DNA of 21,709 nt from an uncultured Clostridia bacterium (GTDB lineage: Bacteria; Bacillota; Clostridia; Christensenellales; Borkfalkiaceae): the NCBI GenBank assembly GCA_904501815.1, contig CAJGCN010000010.1:1-21709 (forward strand), written 5' to 3'. A program made the position numbers and the translations under genes. Every line of letters starts with the position of its first letter. Positions within the stretch are counted from its first letter, which is position 1. Positions 6,088 to 15,038 of this stretch are shown here, in pieces. The notes beneath the pieces are model-generated. The model was not told where the DNA came from. It worked only from the letters and a program-made list of their open reading frames with translations, and did no database searches.

Positions 6088-6714
6088 TTATTCGGTTTTT
6101 TCGTCTTCTATCAAAGACAGTTTGCGTTTGCACATACTTTTTTGATGGCATTTCGGGCACTTTAATCTATGCGACGTATGCGCGTGCGCGCTAAAAATAA
6201 ATTCTTTACGGGTTGGAATAAATCTATGCGAGCATTTAGGACATTCAAAAATTGCCCGACGCATTTCTAACGCAAACGCAATTCCTGTGCCTAAAAATAA
6301 AATTACGAAAGCCATAATAAGCAATAAAGTGAAAATCGGTGTATTCTCTTCAAATGCACTTGCCGTTAAGATAATCGTAATTCCCGCAAGAAGTGTTAAA
6401 ATCAACACGAACGGCATTAAAAATAAACGAAATCTCGCTTCTTCTTTTTCTTTTGCGTAAGCCATAACCGCTATATCCGCCTCCTTTTTATACTCGGAGA
6501 GCGTTAAGCGTTGCCCTGCGAGCAATTCGCTCACGCTTACGCTTAAAAGTTTACAAAGGGGGAGCATTAAGGAAACTTCGGGTAAACCCTTTCCGCATTC
6601 CCATTTCGAAACCGTTTTGTCGCTGATAAGAAGTTCTTCGGCAAGCTCGCGTTGCGTAAGACCTTTTTCTTTTCTAAGTGTAGCGATAAACTCGCCCGTT
6701 TTTTTCTGATCCAT
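6088..6714 (-). CDS. Xre-family HTH regulator with two membrane helices and a C-terminal zinc-ribbon-like region
   Basis: The 208-residue protein has three parts. Residues 6-60 form a Cro/C1-type HTH (IATLRKEKGLTQRELAEELLISDKTVSKWECG reads as a canonical helix-turn-helix). Two hydrophobic segments lie at about 97-119 and 127-149. The cytoplasmic tail carries CPKC at 158-161 and CPKC at 186-189, spaced like a zinc ribbon. Such membrane-linked Xre proteins are frequent in Firmicutes, and their signals are mostly unknown. It could sense envelope or metal state and bind DNA from the membrane, or act after release; both are inference. The best AGGAGG (6734-6729) is 14 bases from the ATG, unusually far, but a stop codon four triplets upstream leaves no alternative start. 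No obvious regulated partner is adjacent. Confidence 0.82.
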   Translation of the reverse strand: MDQKKTGEFIATLRKEKGLTQRELAEELLISDKTVSKWECGKGLPEVSLMLPLCKLLSVSVSELLAGQRLTLSEYKKEADIAVMAYAKEKEEARFRLFLMPFVLILTLLAGITIILTASAFEENTPIFTLLLIMAFVILFLGTGIAFALEMRRAIFECPKCSHRFIPTRKEFIFSAHAHTSHRLKCPKCHQKSMCKRKLSLIEDEKTE

Positions 6715-6742
6715 AGTTTTGCTTTACGCCTCCTGTATCTTT

Positions 6743-6751
6743 ATCATAGCA
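6743..6751 (-). promoter_or_regulatory. Extended -10 promoter candidate for the Xre regulator
   Basis: On the minus strand TG-C-TATGAT (6751-6743) is an extended -10 element. No acceptable -35 lies at 16-18 bases. It is about 29 bases upstream of the ATG. Confidence 0.5.
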
Positions 6752-6813
6752 TAAAACTTTTTCTAATTACCCCCACGCACCGTAGAATTTTATATTCTCT
6801 ACGCTAAGTAGAC

Positions 6814-8040
6814 TTATAATAACCGTTGTAAAATAAGCTTTAAGGCGTATTTGGAATGTTCGTAGGTTAAACCGCCTTGAAAATACGCGGTATACGGCTC
6901 TTTTACGGGTGCGTCGGCGGAAAGCTCGATAGACGAACCTTCCACGAAACAGCCTGCCGCCATAATGACTTTACTATCGTAGCCAGGCATATCCCACGCT
7001 TCCAAAGATACGAAACTATCGACGGGCGAAGCGTCTTGAACGGACTGAATGAAATCGCAAAGCTGTTTTGCCGTATCAAAACGAATGGCGCGCGTGATAT
7101 CCGCAGGTGTTTTTTCTATTTTCGGAAAGTTTTCATAGCCGAGCGTTTGCATACATTTTCCTATCAATAAACTGCCCTTTATCGCTTGATTGACCACGTG
7201 CGGGGCTAAAAATAATCCCTGATAAAACAATCGGTAGCCGTAGGCATACGAACCGACTTCGTTTCCTATCGACGGCGCAGTAAGCCTTCTGCCGATTAAA
7301 TCGATATATTTTTCTTTTCCAACGATATATCCGCCCGTCGGAGCAAGTCCACCGCCGGGATTTTTGATAAGCGAACCCACCGCAACGTCCGCACCGACGT
7401 CGCAAGGCTCTTGCTTTTCTACGAATTCACCGTAGCAATTATCCACGAAAATACAGTTTTCAAAGCCTACTTCTCTTACGAATGCGCAAAGTTCCCCGAT
7501 TTCCGCAACGCTGAACGCATCGCGAAGCTCGTACCCGCGCGAACGCTGAATATAGACCATTTTCACGCGCGAACCGTAGAGTTTTAACTGCTTGGCGATT
7601 TCTTCTTTTTGAAATTTTCCTTGTTCGTTTAAGTCAATACAATAAAAACTTACGCCAAAATCCTTTAACGAGCCGTTTCCTTCCCCGAAAATTACTCCGC
7701 GAATAGTATCGTACGGCATACCCGAAACGGATAAAACAACGTCGTTCGGGCGCAAAACGCCGAATAACGCTACGCTGAGCGCGTGCGTACCGCTTAGAAG
7801 CGCAGGAGAAACGATTCCGCTTTCCGCGCCCAAAGAATCAGCAAAGACTTCTCCAAGCACAAACCGCCCTTCGTCGCCGTAGCCGTAGCCCGTCGTTCCG
7901 TTGAAATGGCGCAACGCAATTCCCCGTTTATTAAAGGCTTTTAAAACCTTTTCTTGATTATATTCGCTAATTTCGTCTGCAATTTTAAATTGTTCTTTTA
8001 ACTGCTCTTCGCTTTGTTTGATAAGCTGTTCCGCCGTCAT
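6814..8040 (-). CDS. ynbB: PLP-dependent lyase of the methionine gamma-lyase/aluminium resistance (YnbB) family
   Basis: The 408-residue fold-type I PLP enzyme belongs to the group annotated as methionine gamma-lyase family or aluminium resistance protein. Visible features are the aromatic TTGYGYGDEGRF segment, SGTHALSVALFG (83-94) for cofactor phosphate binding, SVSGMPYDTIRGVIFG, FVDNCYGEFVE (198-208), where the Asp contacts the pyridine N, and VGSLIKNPGGGLAPTGGY (221-238) with Lys226 as the expected Schiff-base lysine. Physiological substrate is not known; cleavage of a sulfur amino acid is plausible by family. In Firmicutes ynbB usually sits after miaA and hfq in the mutSL region. The same order holds here, but without hfq in the 75-base gap. 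It is preceded by a modest GGTGA-type ribosome binding site and is the last gene of the string. Confidence 0.9.
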   Translation of the reverse strand: MTAEQLIKQSEEQLKEQFKIADEISEYNQEKVLKAFNKRGIALRHFNGTTGYGYGDEGRFVLGEVFADSLGAESGIVSPALLSGTHALSVALFGVLRPNDVVLSVSGMPYDTIRGVIFGEGNGSLKDFGVSFYCIDLNEQGKFQKEEIAKQLKLYGSRVKMVYIQRSRGYELRDAFSVAEIGELCAFVREVGFENCIFVDNCYGEFVEKQEPCDVGADVAVGSLIKNPGGGLAPTGGYIVGKEKYIDLIGRRLTAPSIGNEVGSYAYGYRLFYQGLFLAPHVVNQAIKGSLLIGKCMQTLGYENFPKIEKTPADITRAIRFDTAKQLCDFIQSVQDASPVDSFVSLEAWDMPGYDSKVIMAAGCFVEGSSIELSADAPVKEPYTAYFQGGLTYEHSKYALKLILQRLL

Positions 8041-8080
8041 TTTCTTTCACCGTCCTTAGTAGTATGTGTGTCATTATTGT

Positions 8081-8111
8081 TATGCCAGACATAGGTATTT
8101 CATCTGGCATA
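8081..8111. repeat. Perfect 9-bp inverted repeat in the miaA-ynbB gap
   Basis: TATGCCAGA (8081-8089) and TCTGGCATA (8103-8111) are exact reverse complements separated by 13 bases. There is no T run on either side, so it is not a classical terminator. As RNA it would form a stem-loop in the intercistronic region of the miaA-ynbB transcript; as DNA it could be an operator. Confidence 0.7.
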
Positions 8112-8115
8112 GTAC

Positions 8116-9015
8116 TTAGTATAGCCTTTTAATAATTTCTTCTGCCGTTGCTTGTTCAGGAAGTAATACTTCGTGGTTTTGCAAGCGTTTAAAAAAGGTA
8201 AGCTGACGTTTTGCGTAGTTTCTCGTATTCTTTTTAATCAGCTCTTTGATTTCTTCGTCGGTCAATCCCGTTCGTATTCCTTCGGCAATTTCTTTATAGC
8301 CTATTCCTTGCATGCATTGATTTTCTTCGCTTATCCCCTTTTCCAAAAGGCTTTTTACTTCTTCTTTTAAGCCCTTTTCAAACATTATCTCGACCCGACG
8401 GTTAATCCTTTCGTATAACCGTTCTCTTGGATAAGCAATCGAAAAGGCTTGAAAATCAAAACGGGGAATAAGCTCGTCTTTTTGTTCGGATTTTTTCTTT
8501 CCCGTAATCTCAAAAATTTCAATCGCGCGAATCACCCGTTTCGTATCGTTCGGGTGCAAAATTTGTGCGCTTTCAGGGTCTTTTTCTTGTAAAAGCGCGT
8601 GTACGTATTCTTTTCCTTTTTCTTGCAAAATATTTTCGTATTTTTTTCGAACGGTTTCATCTGCACCCGCTCCGCCAAACCCGCTTTTATAGAGCAACGA
8701 ATTGATATAAAAGCCCGTTCCCCCACAAACGACGGGCGTTTTGCCTTTGGCAAGCAAGTCTTCCACGATAGGCAACGCCGTTTTTTCATAGTCGCTTACG
8801 GAAAAACTTTCGTTCGGCGCAACGACGTCGATTAAATGATGCGCCACGCCGTTTTTTTCTTCACTCGTTGGCTTTGCCGTGCCGATATCTAATCCTTTAT
8901 AAATGAGCATGGAATCAGCGGAAATAATCTCGGTATTTAATTGTTTTGCGCACTCAACCGCCAACGCCGTTTTTCCCGAAGCCGTCGCGCCACAAATTAC
9001 GAGTATTTTAGCCAT
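8116..9015 (-). CDS. miaA: tRNA dimethylallyltransferase
   Basis: The 299-residue enzyme transfers the dimethylallyl group from DMAPP to N6 of A37 in tRNAs reading UNN codons, giving i6A37. It has the P-loop GATASGKT (9-16), ISADSMLIYKGLDIGTAKPT (32-51) with the catalytic Asp, GGTGFYINSLL, and QGIGYKEIAEGI, the tRNA-contacting region near the C-terminal third. Length is standard. The ATG at 9015 shares bases with the mutL stop (TGATG), with AAGGA 8 bases upstream, which indicates translational coupling. A TTG one codon earlier would also fit the frame but is a poorer choice. MiaB, encoded at the head of the same gene string, completes the pathway by methylthiolation. Confidence 0.96.
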   Translation of the reverse strand: MAKILVICGATASGKTALAVECAKQLNTEIISADSMLIYKGLDIGTAKPTSEEKNGVAHHLIDVVAPNESFSVSDYEKTALPIVEDLLAKGKTPVVCGGTGFYINSLLYKSGFGGAGADETVRKKYENILQEKGKEYVHALLQEKDPESAQILHPNDTKRVIRAIEIFEITGKKKSEQKDELIPRFDFQAFSIAYPRERLYERINRRVEIMFEKGLKEEVKSLLEKGISEENQCMQGIGYKEIAEGIRTGLTDEEIKELIKKNTRNYAKRQLTFFKRLQNHEVLLPEQATAEEIIKRLY

Positions 9016-11072
9016 CAAACAATCCTTTTAAACATCTTTTCTATTTGTGTTTTCGTCATTTTGACCACGACGGGTCTGCCGTGCGGGCATTTCAAGCCCA
9101 TATCGCCGTCCATTAAGGCAAACAGCTTATCCACTTCGTCTTTGGTTAAATCCATTCCACCTTTTACCGCCGCCTTACAAGCCGCCATTGCGAGCTTGTC
9201 TTTTAAAAGTTCTTCTAATTTAATCGCTCTAAATCCGCTGATATCAGACAATAATTCGTCGAAAAAGCGGGAAAGGTCAATCGTTTGCAAATCAACGGGT
9301 ACGGCGTACACTTCCAAAGCCCCGTCGCCCGCAACTTGCAAATCAAAACCCATTGACTGAATCTTTTCAAGATTATCCAAAAGAAACGCTCGTTCAAACG
9401 CGTTGACTTGATAACGGAAGGCAAGCAACATAGGCTGTTTTACGATTTCCCGTTGCCCCATTTGTTCTTTTAATCGGTTAAAAATCAAACGCTCGTGCGC
9501 GGCGTGTTGGTCAATCATATACACTTCTTCGTTGCGCTCGTAAAGCAAATAGGTATTAAACAATTTTCCCACGTATACACACGACGAAACGTCGATTTTA
9601 TTTTGGCGGTTTTTATGTTCTAACTCTTCCAAAAAGCGTTTATTTTCAGAAAACACGTCTATCAAAGGCGCAGGCGTTTGCATTTGGCTTTGTTGCGGCA
9701 ACGCGCCCGAATCGTTGACTTCGAACATTTTCGGCTCAAAATAAAGGTCGGGAAACTGTTTTTGCAAAGGGGTAAGCTTAGGTTTTTTCTGCTGTTTTTT
9801 CTCGTCCGCTACGACGGATTTCTTTTCTTCTTCGAAGGAAAAAGGTAATTTTTCCGAGATTTTCGACGGCTGACGGAACGTAGGGTTATTTTCATATAAA
9901 GAAGTTTTCGCTTCTTCGTAGCTTAAAGAAGCAAAACCGAAAGGCGATTTCCCCGTTTGTTCTTGCACTCCCGTTTTTACAGGCGCAAATACTTCTTCCC
10001 GCTCTTCTTTTTGGTCTGCTTGTTTAATAGGTTGCACCGCCTTAGGCAACACGGCGGGCTGGTCTTCGGAAAGATATTCCGCCGCCGAAGCCGTACCGTC
10101 TAAAATAGCCGAAAGCACGGAATACACCGTTCCGAATACGATATTATTATCCGCAAAGCGCACGTCTGATTTATTAGGGTGTACGTTCACGTCAACGACT
10201 TCTGTCGGAATGGTTATATACAGCACGTAAAAAGGATATTGCCGTTTCATTAAATAGCTTTTATAGGCGTTATGAATTGCCGTAGACAAAGTTGCATTCA
10301 CGATATAACGGCCGTTTAAAAACAGGCTTTGATAGGTTTTATTCGGCTTAAAATAATTTTGGTTGCCGATATAGCCTTGTATGCGTATGCCGTTCTTTTC
10401 CGCGTCGATTTTATAAAAATTACCCAGCGTAGACGCGCCGTATACGGAAGCAAAAGATTCTTCTAACCCACCGCCAAAGGATTGCAAAACTTTTGCGCCG
10501 TTCACGTAGTAGGTAAAAGCGATTTCAGGTCTACATAAGATAAAGCGGGAAACGAAGTTGGTAATCTCCGTTTCTTCGGCTTTTTCCGATTTTAAAAATT
10601 TTAAACGAACGGGCGTGGAAGCAAAGAGCATTTCCACCTTTACGTCCGTACCCTTTTGCCCTGCCGATTCCAAGATATTTCCGATTGCGCCGAAATCGGA
10701 GGAAAGAGAATAGCATTTTCCGTCTTGCGTTTTAGACGTAATCGTCATTTTGGAAACGGAAGCGATAGAAGCGACGGCTTCCCCGCGAAACCCGAGCGTT
10801 AAGATATTCTCTAAATCTTCCGCTTTTTTAATCTTGCTCGTGGCGTGCGGTAAAAATGCGGAATGAAGGTCTTCGCGTTCAATCCCGCTCCCGTTATCGA
10901 CTACGCGAATAAGCTGTGTTCCGCCCTTTTCGATATAAATTTCAATCTCCGTCGCACCCGCGTCCATTGCGTTTTCTACGAGTTCTTTCACGACCGAGTA
11001 CGGTCTGTCTACGACTTCGCCCGCCGCTATTCGGTTATAGACCTGCGCAGGCAGAATATTGATTTTTGCCAT
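9015..11072 (-). CDS. mutL: DNA mismatch repair protein MutL
   Basis: The 685-residue protein couples MutS mismatch recognition to strand incision. The N-terminal GHKL ATPase shows ENAMDAGA (33-40), DNGSGI (59-64) and GFRGEA (94-99). A Gln/Glu/Lys-rich linker spans about 335-480. The C-terminal endonuclease/dimerisation domain has DQHAAHE (521-527), ACKAAVKGG (631-639), CPHGRP (662-667) and FKR (681-683). These are the metal-site motifs of endonuclease-type MutL, as in Gram-positives lacking MutH. In the first motif DQHA-x2-E-x4-E the final Glu is Asn532 (codon AAC at 9479-9477). The gene starts 2 bases after the mutS stop with GGAG in the end of mutS, and overlaps miaA at its stop, so all three are coupled. 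Confidence 0.97.
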   Translation of the reverse strand: MAKINILPAQVYNRIAAGEVVDRPYSVVKELVENAMDAGATEIEIYIEKGGTQLIRVVDNGSGIEREDLHSAFLPHATSKIKKAEDLENILTLGFRGEAVASIASVSKMTITSKTQDGKCYSLSSDFGAIGNILESAGQKGTDVKVEMLFASTPVRLKFLKSEKAEETEITNFVSRFILCRPEIAFTYYVNGAKVLQSFGGGLEESFASVYGASTLGNFYKIDAEKNGIRIQGYIGNQNYFKPNKTYQSLFLNGRYIVNATLSTAIHNAYKSYLMKRQYPFYVLYITIPTEVVDVNVHPNKSDVRFADNNIVFGTVYSVLSAILDGTASAAEYLSEDQPAVLPKAVQPIKQADQKEEREEVFAPVKTGVQEQTGKSPFGFASLSYEEAKTSLYENNPTFRQPSKISEKLPFSFEEEKKSVVADEKKQQKKPKLTPLQKQFPDLYFEPKMFEVNDSGALPQQSQMQTPAPLIDVFSENKRFLEELEHKNRQNKIDVSSCVYVGKLFNTYLLYERNEEVYMIDQHAAHERLIFNRLKEQMGQREIVKQPMLLAFRYQVNAFERAFLLDNLEKIQSMGFDLQVAGDGALEVYAVPVDLQTIDLSRFFDELLSDISGFRAIKLEELLKDKLAMAACKAAVKGGMDLTKDEVDKLFALMDGDMGLKCPHGRPVVVKMTKTQIEKMFKRIV

Positions 11073-11074
11073 AA

Positions 11075-13663
11075 TTATTTCTCCGTCGTCAATTTATCTT
11101 TTAAATCACAAAGCAACATCAACGCCTGCATAGGCGATAAAGTGTTTACATCGGTATCCACGAGAATTTGTTCTACTTCGGTAAGCGCGCGTTCTTCCGC
11201 AACTTCTTCCATTTGCGTAAAGTCAATCTTACCTTTGGAAATATCACTCTTTTCCAAAGCCTTTAAAATACCTTTTGCCCGCGCTGTGATTTCTTTGGGT
11301 ACGCCAGCAAGCGAAGCGACTTCAATCCCGAAGCTCCGATTTGCACCGCCCCTTGCAATCTTACGCAAAAACACTACTGTTCCGTTTAATTCTCGTACGG
11401 TAATTTTATAATTCTTGACCCCTTCGGTCGTGTTTTCAAGTTCCGTCAATTCGTGGTAATGCGTGGCAAACAGCGTTTTTGCGCGGATTTTTTCCGTTAA
11501 AAATTCAATGACTGACCAAGCAATCGAAAGTCCGTCGTAGGTACTCGTACCCCGTCCGACTTCGTCTAAAACGAGCAAGCTATCGCGGGTGGCGTTGAGT
11601 AAAATAGAAGCGACTTCCGTCATTTCGACCATAAAAGTACTTTGATCTAAAATCAAATTATCGCTTGCGCCAACGCGGGTGAAAATCCTGTCGGTAATAG
11701 GGATAATCGCTTGTTTTGCAGGCACGAAACAGCCTATATGCGCCATTAACGTAATGAGCGCGACTTGTCGCATATACGTGCTTTTCCCCGCCATATTCGG
11801 ACCTGTGATAATCGCGCTTCTGTTTTCTTCGTTGTCGAGTACCGTGTCGTTCGGCACGAAACGGTCTTTCGTAATCGCTTCTACGACGGGATGACGCCCG
11901 TCTTTGATTTCCAGCCGTCCACCGCTTTCGACCATATCAGGGCGCACGTAGCGGCGTTCTTTCGAAACGGTTGCAAACGAAAGCAAACAATCCAAAAGAG
12001 CGAGCGCGGACGAGAGTTTTTGCAATTCTTGAATATGCGAGCGCAAAACGCCTATCAACCGATCGTATATCCTTGCTTCTATCTTTAACGCGCGTTCCCC
12101 GCTGGAAAGAATTTTATCTTCTAACTCCTTTAATTCTTCCGTGATAAACCGCTCGCCCGTCGTTAAGGTTTGCCGACGGATATAATCGTCGGGCGTTTTG
12201 TCTTTAAAGGAATTGCTGACTTCGATATAATAGCCGAATACGCGGTTATAGCCGATTTTTAAGGTTTTAATGCCCGTGCGTTCTTTTTCACGGTTTTCAA
12301 TTTGCTTTACGATTTCTTTACCGTTTTTAGAAATCATACGAAGCTCGTCAAGCTCAGCGTCAAACCCTTCGCGGATATACCCCCCGTCTTTCATTGATAC
12401 GGGAGCGTTATCGGCAATACAAGAGCAAAGATACTGCGCAAGGTCTTTAAGCTCTAATAAATCCCTGTCGATATCTTTTAAAATCGGAGAAGAAAAACCG
12501 ATTAACTGAAATTTAAGCGCAGGGATTAAGAGCAAGGATTTGCCTATCCATTCACAATCTCTGGGCGTTAAATTTCCGTTGGAAGCTTTTCCCGAAAGGC
12601 GTTCTAAATCGCGCATATCCTTTAACGTTTCCACGAGCGCCATACGCGCCACCGACGCGCCGACAAGCTCTTCTACGCCGTTTAAACGGTAGTTTATTTC
12701 CGATAAATCGCGAAGCGGGGAAAGAATAAGATTGTTCATCAAGCGCATGCCCATTCCCGTTTTCGTCTTGTCTAAAATCCAAGAAAGCGTGCCGTATTTT
12801 TTGCCTTCGGAATTGCTTTTTACAAGCTCTAAGTTGCGAATGGCGATACTGTCGAGCGTCATATATTTTTCTTGGCTTACAAGCTTAATCGCGTTGATAT
12901 TCACCAGTGCGTGTTTTTGCGTTTCTCTAAGATATTCCACGAGCGCGCCCGCCGCTGAAACGACGTTTTCTTTGCTCGCAATCCCGTGCGCCGCCAGCGA
13001 AAGGGAATGGAATTGTTCCGTGAGATTTTTTTCTGCGTGCTTGACGTTAAAAGCCCAAGCCACGTAGCAAGAAAAAGGCGGAAGCGCGTTGCTTCTGAGT
13101 TCCTTAACGTTTTTACTGCAAAGAAGCATATCGTCGTTGCAAATAATTTCCGCCGCCGAAATTTTAAACAGAAGGCTGACGGCTTCGTCTACGGCGTTAT
13201 TGCCTGAAAATTCCTGCGCGCAAAATTCGCCCGTCGTTAAATCCGCCCAAGCAACAGCTATTTCGTCGCCGTTTTTAAAAACGCTCGCAATATAATTGTT
13301 CTTGCTTTCGTCTAACGAAGCGTCGTCAATCAACGTGCCCGCTGAAACGATACGAACGACGTCCCGTTCCACGAGCTTGCCTGCGCCCGGTTCGGTGAGC
13401 TGTTCGCAAATCGCCACCTTTTCCCCAAGCGAAACGAGCTTTGCGATATACCCTTCCGCCGCGTGGAAAGGGATTCCGCACATAGGCGCGCGTTCGGGTA
13501 AACCACAATCCCTGCCCGTTAAGGTGAGCTCTAAAAGCTTTGAAACTTTAATCGCGTCGTCGAAAAACATTTCGTAGAAATCACCGAGCCGATAAAAGAC
13601 GATACAGTCTTTATACTTCTCTTTGGTTTCAATGTAATGTTGCATCATTTGTGAAAGCGCCAT
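11075..13663 (-). CDS. mutS: DNA mismatch repair protein MutS
   Basis: The 862-residue mismatch-binding ATPase is full length. The N-terminal mismatch-recognition domain has the Phe-x-Glu motif in GDFYEMF (Phe29, Glu31) and the family GIPFHAAEGYIAKLV. The connector, lever and clamp domains follow, and the ABC-type ATPase carries Walker A GPNMAGKS (621-628), then FTRVGASDNL and LVLDEVGRGTSTYDG (Walker B/signature). The helix-turn-helix dimerisation region and a short tail finish it. The ATG follows AGGGGA, 13 bases after the miaB stop. It is the second gene of the miaB-mutS-mutL-miaA-ynbB string. I do not see an obvious beta-clamp binding pentapeptide near the C-terminus. Confidence 0.98.
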   Translation of the reverse strand: MALSQMMQHYIETKEKYKDCIVFYRLGDFYEMFFDDAIKVSKLLELTLTGRDCGLPERAPMCGIPFHAAEGYIAKLVSLGEKVAICEQLTEPGAGKLVERDVVRIVSAGTLIDDASLDESKNNYIASVFKNGDEIAVAWADLTTGEFCAQEFSGNNAVDEAVSLLFKISAAEIICNDDMLLCSKNVKELRSNALPPFSCYVAWAFNVKHAEKNLTEQFHSLSLAAHGIASKENVVSAAGALVEYLRETQKHALVNINAIKLVSQEKYMTLDSIAIRNLELVKSNSEGKKYGTLSWILDKTKTGMGMRLMNNLILSPLRDLSEINYRLNGVEELVGASVARMALVETLKDMRDLERLSGKASNGNLTPRDCEWIGKSLLLIPALKFQLIGFSSPILKDIDRDLLELKDLAQYLCSCIADNAPVSMKDGGYIREGFDAELDELRMISKNGKEIVKQIENREKERTGIKTLKIGYNRVFGYYIEVSNSFKDKTPDDYIRRQTLTTGERFITEELKELEDKILSSGERALKIEARIYDRLIGVLRSHIQELQKLSSALALLDCLLSFATVSKERRYVRPDMVESGGRLEIKDGRHPVVEAITKDRFVPNDTVLDNEENRSAIITGPNMAGKSTYMRQVALITLMAHIGCFVPAKQAIIPITDRIFTRVGASDNLILDQSTFMVEMTEVASILLNATRDSLLVLDEVGRGTSTYDGLSIAWSVIEFLTEKIRAKTLFATHYHELTELENTTEGVKNYKITVRELNGTVVFLRKIARGGANRSFGIEVASLAGVPKEITARAKGILKALEKSDISKGKIDFTQMEEVAEERALTEVEQILVDTDVNTLSPMQALMLLCDLKDKLTTEK

Positions 13664-13676
13664 AGTATTCCCCTTT

Positions 13677-15008
13677 TTATTTATCCAAATCTTTTACCGC
13701 TTCGCCATATAGCGAAATACCGTTCGCTTGGGTAATTTTGAGCAAAACGAACTCCCCGATTACGTTTTTCTCGCTTTTAAAATACCCCATTCTGCCAAAC
13801 TCGTCGCGCCCCATATAATATCCGCGTTTCTCGTCGAAGTCTTCGCAGAGAATTTCCACCGTTTTTCCAAGATACTTTTCAGATTTCTTACGGGTCAACG
13901 AATTGACGAGCGCAACCAACCGCATAATGCGCTCCTTTTGCACGTCTTCGGGAATTTGCCCGTCCATCGTCGCCGCCTTCGTGCCTGTACGCTTGGAATA
14001 CACGAAAGTAAACGCCGAAGCAAAATCCACTTCTTTCACCAAAGCTTCCGTTTGCAAATAGTCTTCTTCCGTTTCGCCTGGAAAGCCTACGATAATATCC
14101 GTCGTCACTTCCGCTTCGGGGAAATACGAACGGAGCATTTTTACTTCCGCAAGGTATTTTTCACGGGTATACCGCCTGTTCATTGCCTGCAACACGGCGT
14201 TAGAGCCGGACTGCACGGGTAAATGCACGAGTCTCATAATCTTTCTGTGCTTTTGCATTACTTTCACGACGTCTTCGTTAAAGTCTTTCGGGTGGCTCGT
14301 CATAAAACGCAAGCGGAATTTCCCGTCAATGGAAGCGACTTTATCCAAAAGCTCCGCAAAGGTTGCCCCCGTACTTCCGTCCGCCCCGTAGGAGTTTACG
14401 TTTTGCCCTAAAAGGGTTATTTCCTTATAGCCTTGCGAAATAAGATTTTCACATTCCGCTACGATATTTTCCGCTTTGCGGGAACGTTCCCGCCCCCGAA
14501 CGTAAGGCACGATACAATAGGAGCAAAAATTATTACAGCCATAAGTTATGTTCACCCAAGCGTTGGGATAGCTCGTGCGGTAAGGCTCTAAATTTTCAAC
14601 GATTTCCCCTTCTTTCTCGCGGATTTTTACCACCCGTTTTTTCGCTTTGCGTTTTTGCTCGATTAAACTTTCTAACTCTTCTAAATTCAGCGTACCGAAC
14701 ATCACGTCGATAAAGGGAAATTTCTTGGCTAAAATTTCCGTTTTCCCTTTTTCTTGGGTCATACAACCGCCGACGATAATCAGTAAAGACGGTTTTTCTT
14801 TTTTTAATTTTTTCAACGCGCCGATATTTCCAAATGCGTGATTTTCCGCATTTTCCCGTATACAACAGGTGTTGAACACGATAATATCCGCATCTTCTTT
14901 CGTTTCCGTTTCTTCATACCCCATACGCCGTAAAACGCCCGCAATCTTCTCCGATTCGTGCAAGTTCATTTGACAGCCGTAGGTGATGATATGGTATTTT
15001 TCTTGCAT
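13677..15008 (-). CDS. miaB: tRNA-2-methylthio-N6-dimethylallyladenosine synthase (radical SAM methylthiotransferase)
   Basis: The 443-residue enzyme converts i6A37 to ms2i6A37 in tRNA. It has three domains. The N-terminal UPF0004 domain carries cluster cysteines at Cys12 (TYGCQMN), Cys48 or Cys49 and Cys82 (GGCMTQ). The radical SAM core has YGCNNFCSYC (Cys158, Cys162, Cys165) and GQNVNSYG. A C-terminal TRAM domain follows, with segments LGKTVEILCEDF and FVLLKITQAN. LHESEKIAGVL after the first Cys is MiaB-like rather than MtaB or RimO. The start has a weak ribosome binding site (AGGCAG) but a consensus promoter 30 bases upstream. It heads the miaB-mutS-mutL-miaA-ynbB string; its substrate is the product of MiaA from the same transcript. 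Confidence 0.96.
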   Translation of the reverse strand: MQEKYHIITYGCQMNLHESEKIAGVLRRMGYEETETKEDADIIVFNTCCIRENAENHAFGNIGALKKLKKEKPSLLIIVGGCMTQEKGKTEILAKKFPFIDVMFGTLNLEELESLIEQKRKAKKRVVKIREKEGEIVENLEPYRTSYPNAWVNITYGCNNFCSYCIVPYVRGRERSRKAENIVAECENLISQGYKEITLLGQNVNSYGADGSTGATFAELLDKVASIDGKFRLRFMTSHPKDFNEDVVKVMQKHRKIMRLVHLPVQSGSNAVLQAMNRRYTREKYLAEVKMLRSYFPEAEVTTDIIVGFPGETEEDYLQTEALVKEVDFASAFTFVYSKRTGTKAATMDGQIPEDVQKERIMRLVALVNSLTRKKSEKYLGKTVEILCEDFDEKRGYYMGRDEFGRMGYFKSEKNVIGEFVLLKITQANGISLYGEAVKDLDK

Positions 15009-15038
15009 ATTTTTGTCTGCCTAAACGTATTTTACTCC

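Noticed and set aside
6781..6803. Terminator after ynbB
   Set aside because: CGTAGA (6781-6786) and TCTACG (6798-6803) form only a 6-bp stem with no T run on the minus strand; too weak to call.
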